Source: CAYWBU01 sp942491525 | Lineage (GTDB): Bacteria > Desulfobacterota > Desulfomonilia > UBA1062 | Assembly (NCBI GenBank): GCA_942491525.1 | Contig: CALOBW010000030.1 | Span: 372,001-436,000 of the forward strand | Reading direction: 5' to 3' | DNA: 64,000 bases | Shown here: piece after piece, positions 40,862 through 47,722 of the stretch | Numbering within the stretch: position 1 is the stretch's first letter | Layout of the letters: every line of letters starts with the position of its first letter | Notes under the pieces: model-generated | Told to the model about the DNA's origin: nothing | Database searches by the model: none | What the model saw: only the letters and a program-made list of their open reading frames with translations | Program-made: the position numbers and the translations under genes

Positions 40862-42412
40862 ATGTTAGGATTTTGGGCACTTGTCGCTATTGCATTTATC
40901 ATTCTGATCGTTTCGGTCATTGTTTTTCTGGCCTCACGCTACCGCCGCTGTCCTTCGGACCAGATCCTGGTGGTCTACGGTAAGGTTGGAGAAGGCCAGT
41001 CGGCCCGCTGTATCCACGGTGGCGGCGCCCTGATCTGGCCCCTGATTCAGGACTACTCCTACATCAGCCTGACCCCCATGACCATCAGCATTCCGCTGCA
41101 GAAGGCCCTCTCGCTGCAGAACATCCGCATCAACGTGCCCTCCACCTTCACCGTGGGCGTCAGCACCGACCCGGCCATCATGACCAATGCCGCCGAGCGC
41201 CTGCTGAACCTCAACCAGAGTGAGATTGAGGACATGGCCAAGGAGATCATCTTCGGTCAGCTGCGCCTGACGGTCGCCTCGCTGACCATCGAGCAGATCA
41301 ACCAGGACCGCGAACGCTTCCTGGAGTCGATCCGCAAAAATGTGGCCCCCGAGCTCAACAAGATCGGCCTCTACCTGATCAACGTTAACATCACCGACAT
41401 CACCGATGAGTCCGACTACATCGGCAGCATCGGTAAGAAGGCCGCCGCCGAGGCCATCAACCAGGCCCGCATCGACGTGGCCGAGCAGGAGAAGAAGGGC
41501 GCCATCGGCCAGGCCGAAGCCACCAGAGACCGCGAGATCAAGGTGGCCGAGAACGAGGCCGCCTCGGACAAGGGTAAGAAACAGGCCGAGGCCGACCGCC
41601 GCATCTTTGTCCAGCAGCAGGAGGCCACCGCCACCATCGGTGAAGCCGACGCCAACCGTGAACGCGAGATCAAGGTGGCCGAAAATCTGGCTGCCGCCGA
41701 CAAGGGCAAGAAGGCCGCCGAAGTTGACAAACGCATCTACATCCAGGCCCGCGAAGCCGAAGGTATTGCCGGCGAAAACAAGGCCAAGGCCGACATCGCC
41801 GCCTCAGTTGCCGAACTGGCCATCAAGCAGGCCGAGGCCGAGCGCCAGGGTGAAGTTGCCAAGCGCCAGGCCGAAGCCGAGATCCAGAAGGCCCAGTACA
41901 GCGCCGAGCTGGAGCGTCTGAACGCCGCCGAGGTTGTCAAGAAGGAGATCGAGAAGCGCAAGATCGAGATCGCCGCTGAAGCCGAAGCCGAGAAGCGCCG
42001 CCGCGAGGCCAAGGGTGAAGCCGACGCCATCCTGCTCAGATACGAGGCCGAGGCCAAGGGTATCAAACAGGTGCTCGACAGCAAAGCCTCCGGTTACCTG
42101 GAGCTGATCAACAGCTGCCACGGCGATGCCCGCGCCGTCGCCACCCTGCTGATGACCGAGAAGATTGAAGAGGTTGTCAAACTGCAGGTCGAAGCGATCC
42201 GCAACCTCAAGATCGACAAGATCACGGTCTGGGACTCGGGCGCCGGCGACGGCTCATCCGCCACCGCCAACTTCACCTCGAACCTGATCAAGACCCTGCC
42301 GCCGCTGCACGAAGTGGCCCGGATGGCCGGCCTGGAACTGCCGCCCTACCTCGGCGACATGGTCGATCATTCCGAAGCGGACCAGAAAAAAACTGAAACA
42401 ACCGAGCAGTAA
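40862..42412 (+). CDS. floT: Flotillin (FloT/YuaG/YqiK family)
   Basis: A 516-residue protein. An N-terminal hydrophobic hairpin (about 5-25) anchors it; the SPFH/band-7 domain spans about 30-190 (YGKVGEGQSARCIHGGGALIWPLIQDY, ALSLQNIRINVPSTFTVGV). A long Glu/Ala/Lys-rich coiled coil follows (about 200-400, with repeated AEADR/EIKVAEN units), then a C-terminal segment. Flotillins scaffold membrane microdomains and affect fluidity and secretion. The pairing with an NfeD-like gene is usual; the TelA gene in front is less common. AAGGAG site and a strong terminator behind. Confidence 0.93.
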   Translation: MLGFWALVAIAFIILIVSVIVFLASRYRRCPSDQILVVYGKVGEGQSARCIHGGGALIWPLIQDYSYISLTPMTISIPLQKALSLQNIRINVPSTFTVGVSTDPAIMTNAAERLLNLNQSEIEDMAKEIIFGQLRLTVASLTIEQINQDRERFLESIRKNVAPELNKIGLYLINVNITDITDESDYIGSIGKKAAAEAINQARIDVAEQEKKGAIGQAEATRDREIKVAENEAASDKGKKQAEADRRIFVQQQEATATIGEADANREREIKVAENLAAADKGKKAAEVDKRIYIQAREAEGIAGENKAKADIAASVAELAIKQAEAERQGEVAKRQAEAEIQKAQYSAELERLNAAEVVKKEIEKRKIEIAAEAEAEKRRREAKGEADAILLRYEAEAKGIKQVLDSKASGYLELINSCHGDARAVATLLMTEKIEEVVKLQVEAIRNLKIDKITVWDSGAGDGSSATANFTSNLIKTLPPLHEVARMAGLELPPYLGDMVDHSEADQKKTETTEQ

Positions 42413-42417
42413 GACCT

Positions 42418-42451
42418 GATGCGGGCCGGAAGTCATATTCCGGCCCGCATC
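42418..42451 (+). terminator. Terminator of the telA-nfeD-flotillin operon
   Basis: GATGCGGGCCGGAA pairs perfectly with TTCCGGCCCGCATC (14 bp) around a six-base loop, starting five bases after the flotillin stop and followed by TCTTAAC. Confidence 0.85.
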
Positions 42452-42521
42452 TCTTAACGCAAACCTGACTTTCCATTAGCCGGCCAACATGCTAGATTGA
42501 CAATCAAAAACAGGAGCTTTT

Positions 42522-43283
42522 ATGGCATTCCTTCTTGATATGGACGGGGTTCTGATCCGCGGCAACACCATGATCCCCAAGGCAGACAAATTCATCAACA
42601 CCCTCAAAGAGAAAAAGATCCCCTTCATGGTGCTGACCAACAACTCGCGTTTTGCGCCCTCTGACCACCACTTCCGCCTCAAGGGCATCGGTTTGGAGAT
42701 CCCCGAGGAGAACATCTTCACCTCGGCCCTCTCCACGGCGCGTTTCCTGCAGAAACAGAAACCGGGCTGCCGCGCCTATGTGATCGGCGAGTCGGGCATG
42801 TTCGAGGCCCTGCACCAGAGCGGCATCAGCGTCACCCAGCAGAACCCGGACTATGTGGTGGTGGCCGAAACCATCTCCTACAGCTTCGAAAACATCACCA
42901 CGGCGATCAACCTGATCAAAAAAGGCGCACGCTTCATCGCCACCAACCCGGATGTCACCGGCCCGACCGAAAAGGGCATCGAGCCGGCCTGCGGCGCGGT
43001 CTCAGCCCTGATCACGGCCGCCACCGGCCAGCAGCCCTACTTCCTGGGCAAGCCCAACCCGCTCATGATGCGCTTTGCGCTCGAGAAGCTGGGAACCCAC
43101 TCGGCCGAAACCACCATGGTGGGCGACCGCCTGGACACCGACATGCTGGCCGGCACCGAGAGCGGCATGCAGACCTGCCTGGTCCTGAGCGGCGTCACCG
43201 ACCGCGCCGAGATCGACAAATATCCCTTTGTGCCCGGCCAGGTGCTGGGTTCGGTGGCCGACCTGATCGATCAGCTGCAGTAG
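42522..43283 (+). CDS. HAD-superfamily phosphatase, NagD-like
   Basis: A 253-residue cytoplasmic protein with HAD motif I DMDGVLIRG (nucleophile Asp6, acid/base Asp8), motif II LTNNS near residue 39, motif III Lys in GKPNPLMM near 176-183 and motif IV GDRLDTDMLAG near 205. A cap domain of the NagD type lies between motifs II and III. NagD-like enzymes dephosphorylate nucleotides and sugar phosphates. AGGAG site; a possible weak promoter (extended -10 TGCTAGATT near 42489) precedes it. Confidence 0.92.
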   Translation: MAFLLDMDGVLIRGNTMIPKADKFINTLKEKKIPFMVLTNNSRFAPSDHHFRLKGIGLEIPEENIFTSALSTARFLQKQKPGCRAYVIGESGMFEALHQSGISVTQQNPDYVVVAETISYSFENITTAINLIKKGARFIATNPDVTGPTEKGIEPACGAVSALITAATGQQPYFLGKPNPLMMRFALEKLGTHSAETTMVGDRLDTDMLAGTESGMQTCLVLSGVTDRAEIDKYPFVPGQVLGSVADLIDQLQ

Positions 43284-43329
43284 CTGCGGCGCTCTTTGTA
43301 ATTAATTGTAAAAGATTTCCCAAACCCAA

Positions 43330-43364
43330 GGGTCGATTGGCGAATTTAATTCACCAATCGACCC
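43330..43364. repeat. REP-like 35-bp palindrome
   Basis: GGGTCGATTGG pairs with CCAATCGACCC; after one C-A mismatch the inner GAATT/AATTC pair around a central T. The centre GAATTTAATTC is shared with the palindrome at 61905-61929, but the arms differ. It sits in a 174-base gap that also has TATAAT (43383-43388) before the papain-like lipoprotein gene. No transposase is near. Confidence 0.7.
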
Positions 43365-43457
43365 CACAATCTCACAAATGGTTATAATCACTGAAAGTTA
43401 ACACTGGTACACTTCCTGCTTAACCCCTCCCATAATATTTCATACGAGGACTACATC

Positions 43458-44531
43458 ATGAATATACAGCGTTGGATTGTTATCTGCTTTATTGTGTGCT
43501 GCCTTACGGCCTGCCAGGATGGCGGTCAGCTCAACCTGCCCCCGGTTTCCGGCACCCCTGACTTCTCTGAAGCCGAAGACCCGACAGTCGGCCAGCCCGA
43601 CCAAAACCCCGGCAATCCGACGGTTCCGAATGACAAACCCAATCCACCGGTTGATCCCGAAACCAAGCCGGATCCGGAGACCCCCACGCCAGAGGATAAC
43701 AACCCCGGCATCCAGCCCTACCTGACCGTTGCAAACAATCCGGATGCCTTCTTTGTCCATCAGGACGCGAGCCTCTGCGGCACAACTTCATTCTATATGA
43801 TGTTCAAATATCTGGGAGACCACCTGACACTCAACGGCATGACCCATATCCTGCAGGATAACCAGCTGGTGGAGGTCGACCTGATCGAGAGCATTCCCAA
43901 CCCACGCTACCTTGAACTGACCGAAGACTCCCTGATCTACAACTATGTCAACGGTCAGGATGATTCCAGCGGCGGCACCAACTGGAGTTCCCTCATGTCT
44001 GCCGCCCGCAATCTGAAACATGGGAACGGGGCACCATTTTATGAGGTGCTGCAGAGCCACAATGACAACCCGGCCTGGAACCCCAACCGAGATCCGGCTG
44101 CAGATCCTGACAAATCAGACTGGGTCAGCAAATGGGACGACGACCAGGAGTGGACCGCTGCGGATTACAATCCCAACGATCTTAGCGGCAACAACCTGCG
44201 CTGGCACATCCTGCAGCAGGACCTGATCCCCTTTCTGAAGAACAATGCCATGGTTATGATTCACCTCAAACGTATCTGGTATTACTCCGGCCACTACGTG
44301 GTGGTGGTCGGCTATGACGCGGCCACCCGGGAGTTGATCTACATGGACCCCAACAACCCCGACTTTGACCCAAACAACGACAATTTTGGCAGCGCAGACT
44401 GGAAACAGGCGTTAGAGAGGGTCGATGTAGAGGAGTTCGTCAAAGCCAAGTGGTATCAGCATGGTGACGATGACGCCCGCTGGGACGGCAAGTGGCTAGG
44501 TTTCAGACACGATCATACGGAGGGCGATTAG
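43458..44531 (+). CDS. Papain-like (C39-type) cysteine peptidase lipoprotein
   Basis: A 357-residue lipoprotein: lipobox CLTAC, then a long Pro/Asp/Asn linker (about 25-90). The catalytic part has Gln in VHQDAS, Cys107 in LCGTTSFYMMFKYLG, His279 in SGHYVVVVGYD and Asp297 in YMDPNNP, the order of the peptidase C39-like papain fold. It may cleave peptides at the cell surface, or be an inactive binding relative. Ribosome site GAGG. The stop codon lies in the loop of the shared terminator. Confidence 0.8.
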   Translation: MNIQRWIVICFIVCCLTACQDGGQLNLPPVSGTPDFSEAEDPTVGQPDQNPGNPTVPNDKPNPPVDPETKPDPETPTPEDNNPGIQPYLTVANNPDAFFVHQDASLCGTTSFYMMFKYLGDHLTLNGMTHILQDNQLVEVDLIESIPNPRYLELTEDSLIYNYVNGQDDSSGGTNWSSLMSAARNLKHGNGAPFYEVLQSHNDNPAWNPNRDPAADPDKSDWVSKWDDDQEWTAADYNPNDLSGNNLRWHILQQDLIPFLKNNAMVMIHLKRIWYYSGHYVVVVGYDAATRELIYMDPNNPDFDPNNDNFGSADWKQALERVDVEEFVKAKWYQHGDDDARWDGKWLGFRHDHTEGD

Positions 44532-44538
44532 CCCTCCG
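44518..44538. terminator. Hairpin between convergent genes
   Basis: CGGAGGGC pairs with GCCCTCCG around a five-base loop holding the TAG of the C39-like gene. The minus-strand solute-binding-protein gene ends 13 bases away. Likely to terminate both directions, without a clear U-run. Confidence 0.65.
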
Positions 44539-44550
44539 CTCGCTCTATTC

Positions 44551-45285
44551 TTAACGGTACTTCTTAATGATGGCGTCGGTGGTGCCGTCAGCCTTCATCT
44601 CGGCCAGGGTCTTGTTGATCTGCGGGATCAGATCCTTGGCGCTGTTCTTCTGGCTGAAGGCCATGCGGTACTCATAGACAAAGTAAGGTTTGCTGGCGGC
44701 GTGGAACTTGCCCTTAAACTGCGGGTTGTCCTCCACAAACTTATCATGGGTCTCCTCGGTGCAGAAGAAGACATCCAGACGGCCGGCGGCCAGCTTATTG
44801 AAGTTGAGGTCGTCACTGCGCGCCGAATCAACCTTCAGCGCGTGCTGCGCAGCGGCGGCCTTGAAATCATCACCATAGTTGAAGCCGGCGGTTGTACCGA
44901 TCCTGAGCCCCATCATCTGCGACCAGTCACTCCACTCGAACTTGCGCTCACTGGTGGAGTAGACCTTGCCGACACTGACCTGGACCGGGTCGGAGAAAAC
45001 TATGTATGACTTGCGCTCCTCATTGACGCTGGCGCCCATGATGGCATCTGCCTGGCCCTCTTTGATCATGTTGAGGCAGCGCGGCCAGGGATAGAGCTTC
45101 ATGGTGGCGGGCACGCCCAGGCGTTTGTAGACCTCGGTCACAATTTCAACGATGCTGCCGCCGGTGGGGGGCTGCCCCTCCTGACCGATTGAGTAGGGCG
45201 GCCAGACATCCTGGATAAGATCCTGGGCCATTGCAACCCCTCCCGCCATCATCAAACCTAAAAAAAGAATCAATGCCTTTTTCAT
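44551..45285 (-). CDS. Periplasmic solute-binding protein, SBP_bac_3 type (orphan)
   Basis: A 244-residue protein with a classical signal peptide ending AMAQ. The binding fold shows WPPYSIGQ at the mature N-terminus, GGSIVEIVTEVYKRLGV, YPWPRCLNMIKEGQADAIMGASVNEERK and a hinge near GLRIGTTAGFNYG. It is the third orphan binding protein in the window and the one with the best ribosome site (AGGAGG). No permease genes are near. The PWxR motif is shared with the other two, which suggests related ligands. Confidence 0.88.
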   Translation of the reverse strand: MKKALILFLGLMMAGGVAMAQDLIQDVWPPYSIGQEGQPPTGGSIVEIVTEVYKRLGVPATMKLYPWPRCLNMIKEGQADAIMGASVNEERKSYIVFSDPVQVSVGKVYSTSERKFEWSDWSQMMGLRIGTTAGFNYGDDFKAAAAQHALKVDSARSDDLNFNKLAAGRLDVFFCTEETHDKFVEDNPQFKGKFHAASKPYFVYEYRMAFSQKNSAKDLIPQINKTLAEMKADGTTDAIIKKYR

Positions 45286-45344
45286 CTCTGCCTCCTAAAG
45301 TTGTGGTGTTAGGCAAAAGATAAGATCTGCCAAGCGCAGGTCAA

Positions 45345-46019
45345 TCAGCTGAAACTGTTTTTACGTTCGCGCAACTGGCTGAAGGTGCGCACATCGGGGG
45401 CAAGCATGAAAATATTGGAGCGCAACTCTTCGCCCAGGCTTGAGGGAACAGTGGGCTGAACATCCTCATCCGCCGCTTGCGCCCAGGCCAGACGCTCGAT
45501 AAAAACCCCATTCCGCGGTTCGATCAGACTGGCAAAGGCGTAGTTCTCGGCCGTATAGTTATGACCCGCAAAGACCTCGGTCTGAGCCGGCAGCAGTTTC
45601 AGGCGCTGCAGCGAGGCATACATGGTAGGCGCAGCGCACTCAAAGAGCCGGCCGCAGCCGCCCACAAAGAGGGTGTCGCCGCTGAAGAGCAGATGACGTT
45701 CAGCTTCATAGACATGAAAGCAGCAGGAGTCGGCCGTGTGCCCGGGCGTCTCGATGACCTCAATCTTCAAAGCCCCGAGCGAAAAGCAGGCACTGGTGTT
45801 ATTGATCAGCCGGGCGCCGAAGCGCGACTGCAGCTCGGCGACGCCGCCGCTGTGGTCCGGGTGGTGATGGGTCAGCAGGATATGGGTCAGCTGGTTGTCG
45901 CCCAGCTGGGCCAGCACCCTACCGGCCTCGCCCGGATCGACCACAATGGCCCGCCCCGGCGCATAACTCACCAGGTAGATGTAGTTGTCGCTGAAGGCGG
46001 GGATGATCTCAACGTTCAG
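45345..46019 (-). CDS. Hydroxyacylglutathione hydrolase-like metallo-beta-lactamase (glyoxalase II), apparent CTG start
   Basis: A 224-residue protein. Motifs: THHHPDH (zinc ligands), ETPGHTADS, FSGDTLFVGGCGR and GHNYT, the glyoxalase II set, with a C-terminal helical domain. The family N-terminus EIIPAFSDNYIYLV is encoded upstream of the first conventional start (GTG 45971), and the frame is closed by TGA six codons earlier with no ATG, GTG or TTG between. The only plausible start is CTG 46019, eight bases behind GAGGAG and overlapping the rubrerythrin stop as CTGA. It would hydrolyse S-lactoylglutathione or a related thioester; without glutathione another thiol or persulfide substrate is possible. 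Confidence 0.85.
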   Translation of the reverse strand: MNVEIIPAFSDNYIYLVSYAPGRAIVVDPGEAGRVLAQLGDNQLTHILLTHHHPDHSGGVAELQSRFGARLINNTSACFSLGALKIEVIETPGHTADSCCFHVYEAERHLLFSGDTLFVGGCGRLFECAAPTMYASLQRLKLLPAQTEVFAGHNYTAENYAFASLIEPRNGVFIERLAWAQAADEDVQPTVPSSLGEELRSNIFMLAPDVRTFSQLRERKNSFS

Positions 46020-46516
46020 CCTGAAAACTCCTCAAACATCTTCTGCCCCACCCCGCAGACCGGGCAGCTCTCGGGCAGAATTCCGTCGGCCACATAGCCG
46101 CAGAAGGTGCAGACATAGTAGCTCGTCTCGCGCTCCTCCATGACGTGATCCATGGCCTCCTTGTAGAGCTTGGCGTGGGTCTCCTCCACATCCTTGGACT
46201 GGGCAAAGTAGCTTGATGACATGGTGTCGCCGGCGGCCTCGGCCAGTCTGACAAAGTTGCTGTAGGCCACGCCGGCCACCTGGGTCTCGCTCTCAAAGGC
46301 TTCGGCCAGGTTGTTCTCGGTGGAGCCGATCTCCTTGAGCAGTTTGAGGGCCCGCTTGCACTTGACCTCTTCGGAGGCCGCGATGACCCGGAAGAGCTTG
46401 GCGATCTGGGGGTAGCCCTCTTCGGCGGCCTTGTCGGCAAAAACCTTGAGCCGGATGGCGGCTTTGGCCTCGCCGCCATAGGCCTGATGGATGGCATCTC
46501 TGATATTATCTTCCAA
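46016..46516 (-). CDS. rbr: Rubrerythrin
   Basis: A 166-residue protein. The ferritin-like four-helix domain carries Glu-rich diiron motifs (YGGEAKAAIRL, IAASEEVKCKRAL, and EETHAKLY with Glu and His near 113-118). The C-terminal rubredoxin-like domain has CTFCGY and CPVCG. Rubrerythrin reduces hydrogen peroxide in anaerobes using rubredoxin as donor, and rubredoxin is encoded directly upstream. The start is taken as TTG 46516 (seven bases behind GAGGAGG); another TTG at 46522 is only one base from the ribosome site. The stop overlaps the next gene's CTG. Confidence 0.92.
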   Translation of the reverse strand: MEDNIRDAIHQAYGGEAKAAIRLKVFADKAAEEGYPQIAKLFRVIAASEEVKCKRALKLLKEIGSTENNLAEAFESETQVAGVAYSNFVRLAEAAGDTMSSSYFAQSKDVEETHAKLYKEAMDHVMEERETSYYVCTFCGYVADGILPESCPVCGVGQKMFEEFSG

Positions 46517-46542
46517 AAACAAACCTCCTCATAAACTCCATC

Positions 46543-46704
46543 CTAGCCTTCCAGCTCAAAATAGTCTTTACCTGCGCCACAGACCGGGCAGACCCACTCC
46601 GGCGGCAGATCATCATAGGCGGTGCCGGGAGCGATATCGTTCTCAGAATCGCCCTCGGCGGGATCGTAGACATAACCACAGACCGTGCAGACATACTTTT
46701 TCAT
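46543..46704 (-). CDS. Rubredoxin
   Basis: A 53-residue protein with the complete rubredoxin pattern: CTVCGY at residues 6-11, DPAEGD, IAPGTAYDDLPPEWVCPVCG with the second Cys pair at 39 and 42, and the end KDYFELEG. It binds one iron by four cysteines and carries electrons to rubrerythrin, whose gene starts 26 bases further on. The start ATG 46704 is preceded by GGGAGG five bases upstream. It heads the rubredoxin-rubrerythrin-glyoxalase II operon. Confidence 0.95.
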   Translation of the reverse strand: MKKYVCTVCGYVYDPAEGDSENDIAPGTAYDDLPPEWVCPVCGAGKDYFELEG

Positions 46705-46790
46705 ATAAACCTCCCAAATTTGATTTAACTAATCTAAGTTTAAACTTCTCTCAGGCAACTGGCCAGCAATCGCCATCACAATGCTCACAT

Positions 46791-47438
46791 CTAAACCAGC
46801 AGGCCCACCGAAAAGGCCAGCATGAACTGGCCGCTGTAGTAGAGCGGCAGGCCCAGCAGGCGGTTCAGGTAGGCGCCGTCCACAAAGCGGTGGCGGGCCA
46901 CAAAGATGTCCGAGATATAGAAGAGCAACGCGCCGACCATCACCAGCAGCCGGCCGTTCAAATTCAGCTCGCCGCTTACCATGACCGCGCCGGCCCCGAT
47001 CACCATGGCCGTGATCACCAGCATGTAGAAGACAACCGGCCCCAGCATGCTACCGAGATGAGGACGCAGTTTCCAAAAGATACCCAGGCTGACAAACACG
47101 ACAGCTGCGGCGATCAGGCCGGCCATTCCTGTAAACTGGGCCACCTTGATGAAGGCAGCAACATAGAGGATGTGTCCCAGCAGGAAGGCGATCAGGCCAG
47201 GCAGAAATGTCTTCGGAAAGATCAGGAATGTGTCGCCCAAAAGGCAGAGGATCAATGCTACCAGGACAAACTGGAAATAACCCGGCAACGGGTGCGCCTG
47301 AATAATTGCTGTTATGATCACCAGCATGGTCAAAACAGGCTTGGTCAGGAGCTTACCCCTGATGGAGTCTTTTTTCTCAGCCAACAGGAGCCCGGCCAAG
47401 AGACATGAACCAACCAGCAGGATCAGTATGTTTTGCAT
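46791..47438 (-). CDS. YhhN/TMEM86-family membrane protein (lysoplasmalogenase-like)
   Basis: A 215-residue protein with about eight hydrophobic segments and the family landmarks KPVLTMLV near 33-40, CLLGDTFL near 65, FLLGHILY near 85, ALLFYISDIFVARHRF near 170-185 and LPLYYSGQFMLAFS near the end. Animal TMEM86B is a lysoplasmalogenase; bacterial YhhN activity is not established. Anaerobes can make plasmalogens, so a lipid role is plausible. The ribosome site is weak. It is transcribed toward the rubredoxin operon and separate from it. Confidence 0.85.
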   Translation of the reverse strand: MQNILILLVGSCLLAGLLLAEKKDSIRGKLLTKPVLTMLVIITAIIQAHPLPGYFQFVLVALILCLLGDTFLIFPKTFLPGLIAFLLGHILYVAAFIKVAQFTGMAGLIAAAVVFVSLGIFWKLRPHLGSMLGPVVFYMLVITAMVIGAGAVMVSGELNLNGRLLVMVGALLFYISDIFVARHRFVDGAYLNRLLGLPLYYSGQFMLAFSVGLLV

Positions 47439-47527
47439 GAGGGTATTTTACATCAGAATAATCACTCAACATACAACAATTTGATTTTTATTGAACAATT
47501 CAGCATTATAGCGACCAGGAGATTGAT

Positions 47528-47674
47528 ATGACTGAATTGATGCAGCAGGTCCTTGAAAATCGAGAGCACCACTTTGATACTTGGGAGGAGTTGGAGGGGT
47601 TTGTTAATGGGGATTTGATGGGGTGGTGGGATAAACAAGAATGTGAGGGGGACGGCTCTGTTAAAATTAAATAG
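47528..47674 (+). CDS. Small hypothetical protein (48 residues)
   Basis: A short open frame with CAGGAG six bases before the ATG. The product is acidic with a Trp-rich middle (WEELEGFVNGDLMGWWDK) and no cysteine motif or signal. The DNA is less GC-rich than its neighbours. The stop codon lies inside a REP-like hairpin, so the apparent gene could be a chance frame beside the repeat. No homologue recognised. Confidence 0.4.
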   Translation: MTELMQQVLENREHHFDTWEELEGFVNGDLMGWWDKQECEGDGSVKIK

Positions 47675-47684
47675 AACCGTCCCC
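47648..47684. repeat. REP-like hairpin, copy 1
   Basis: GGGGACGG-CTCT (47648-47659) pairs with AGAA-CCGTCCCC (47673-47684) with one G-U mismatch, around the AT-rich loop GTTAAAATTAAAT. The right arm AGAACCGTCCC recurs in the same orientation at 49593-49603, so two copies bracket the alkylsulfatase-like gene. It may also terminate transcription. Confidence 0.65.
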
Positions 47685-47722
47685 AGTTCATATAGCTAAG
47701 GGATCTTGATATTCCGCGCAGG

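Noticed and set aside
46506..46694. Minus-strand frame of 62 codons at the rubredoxin gene
   Set aside because: It is out of frame with the 53-residue rubredoxin, which has all four cysteines and a ribosome site.
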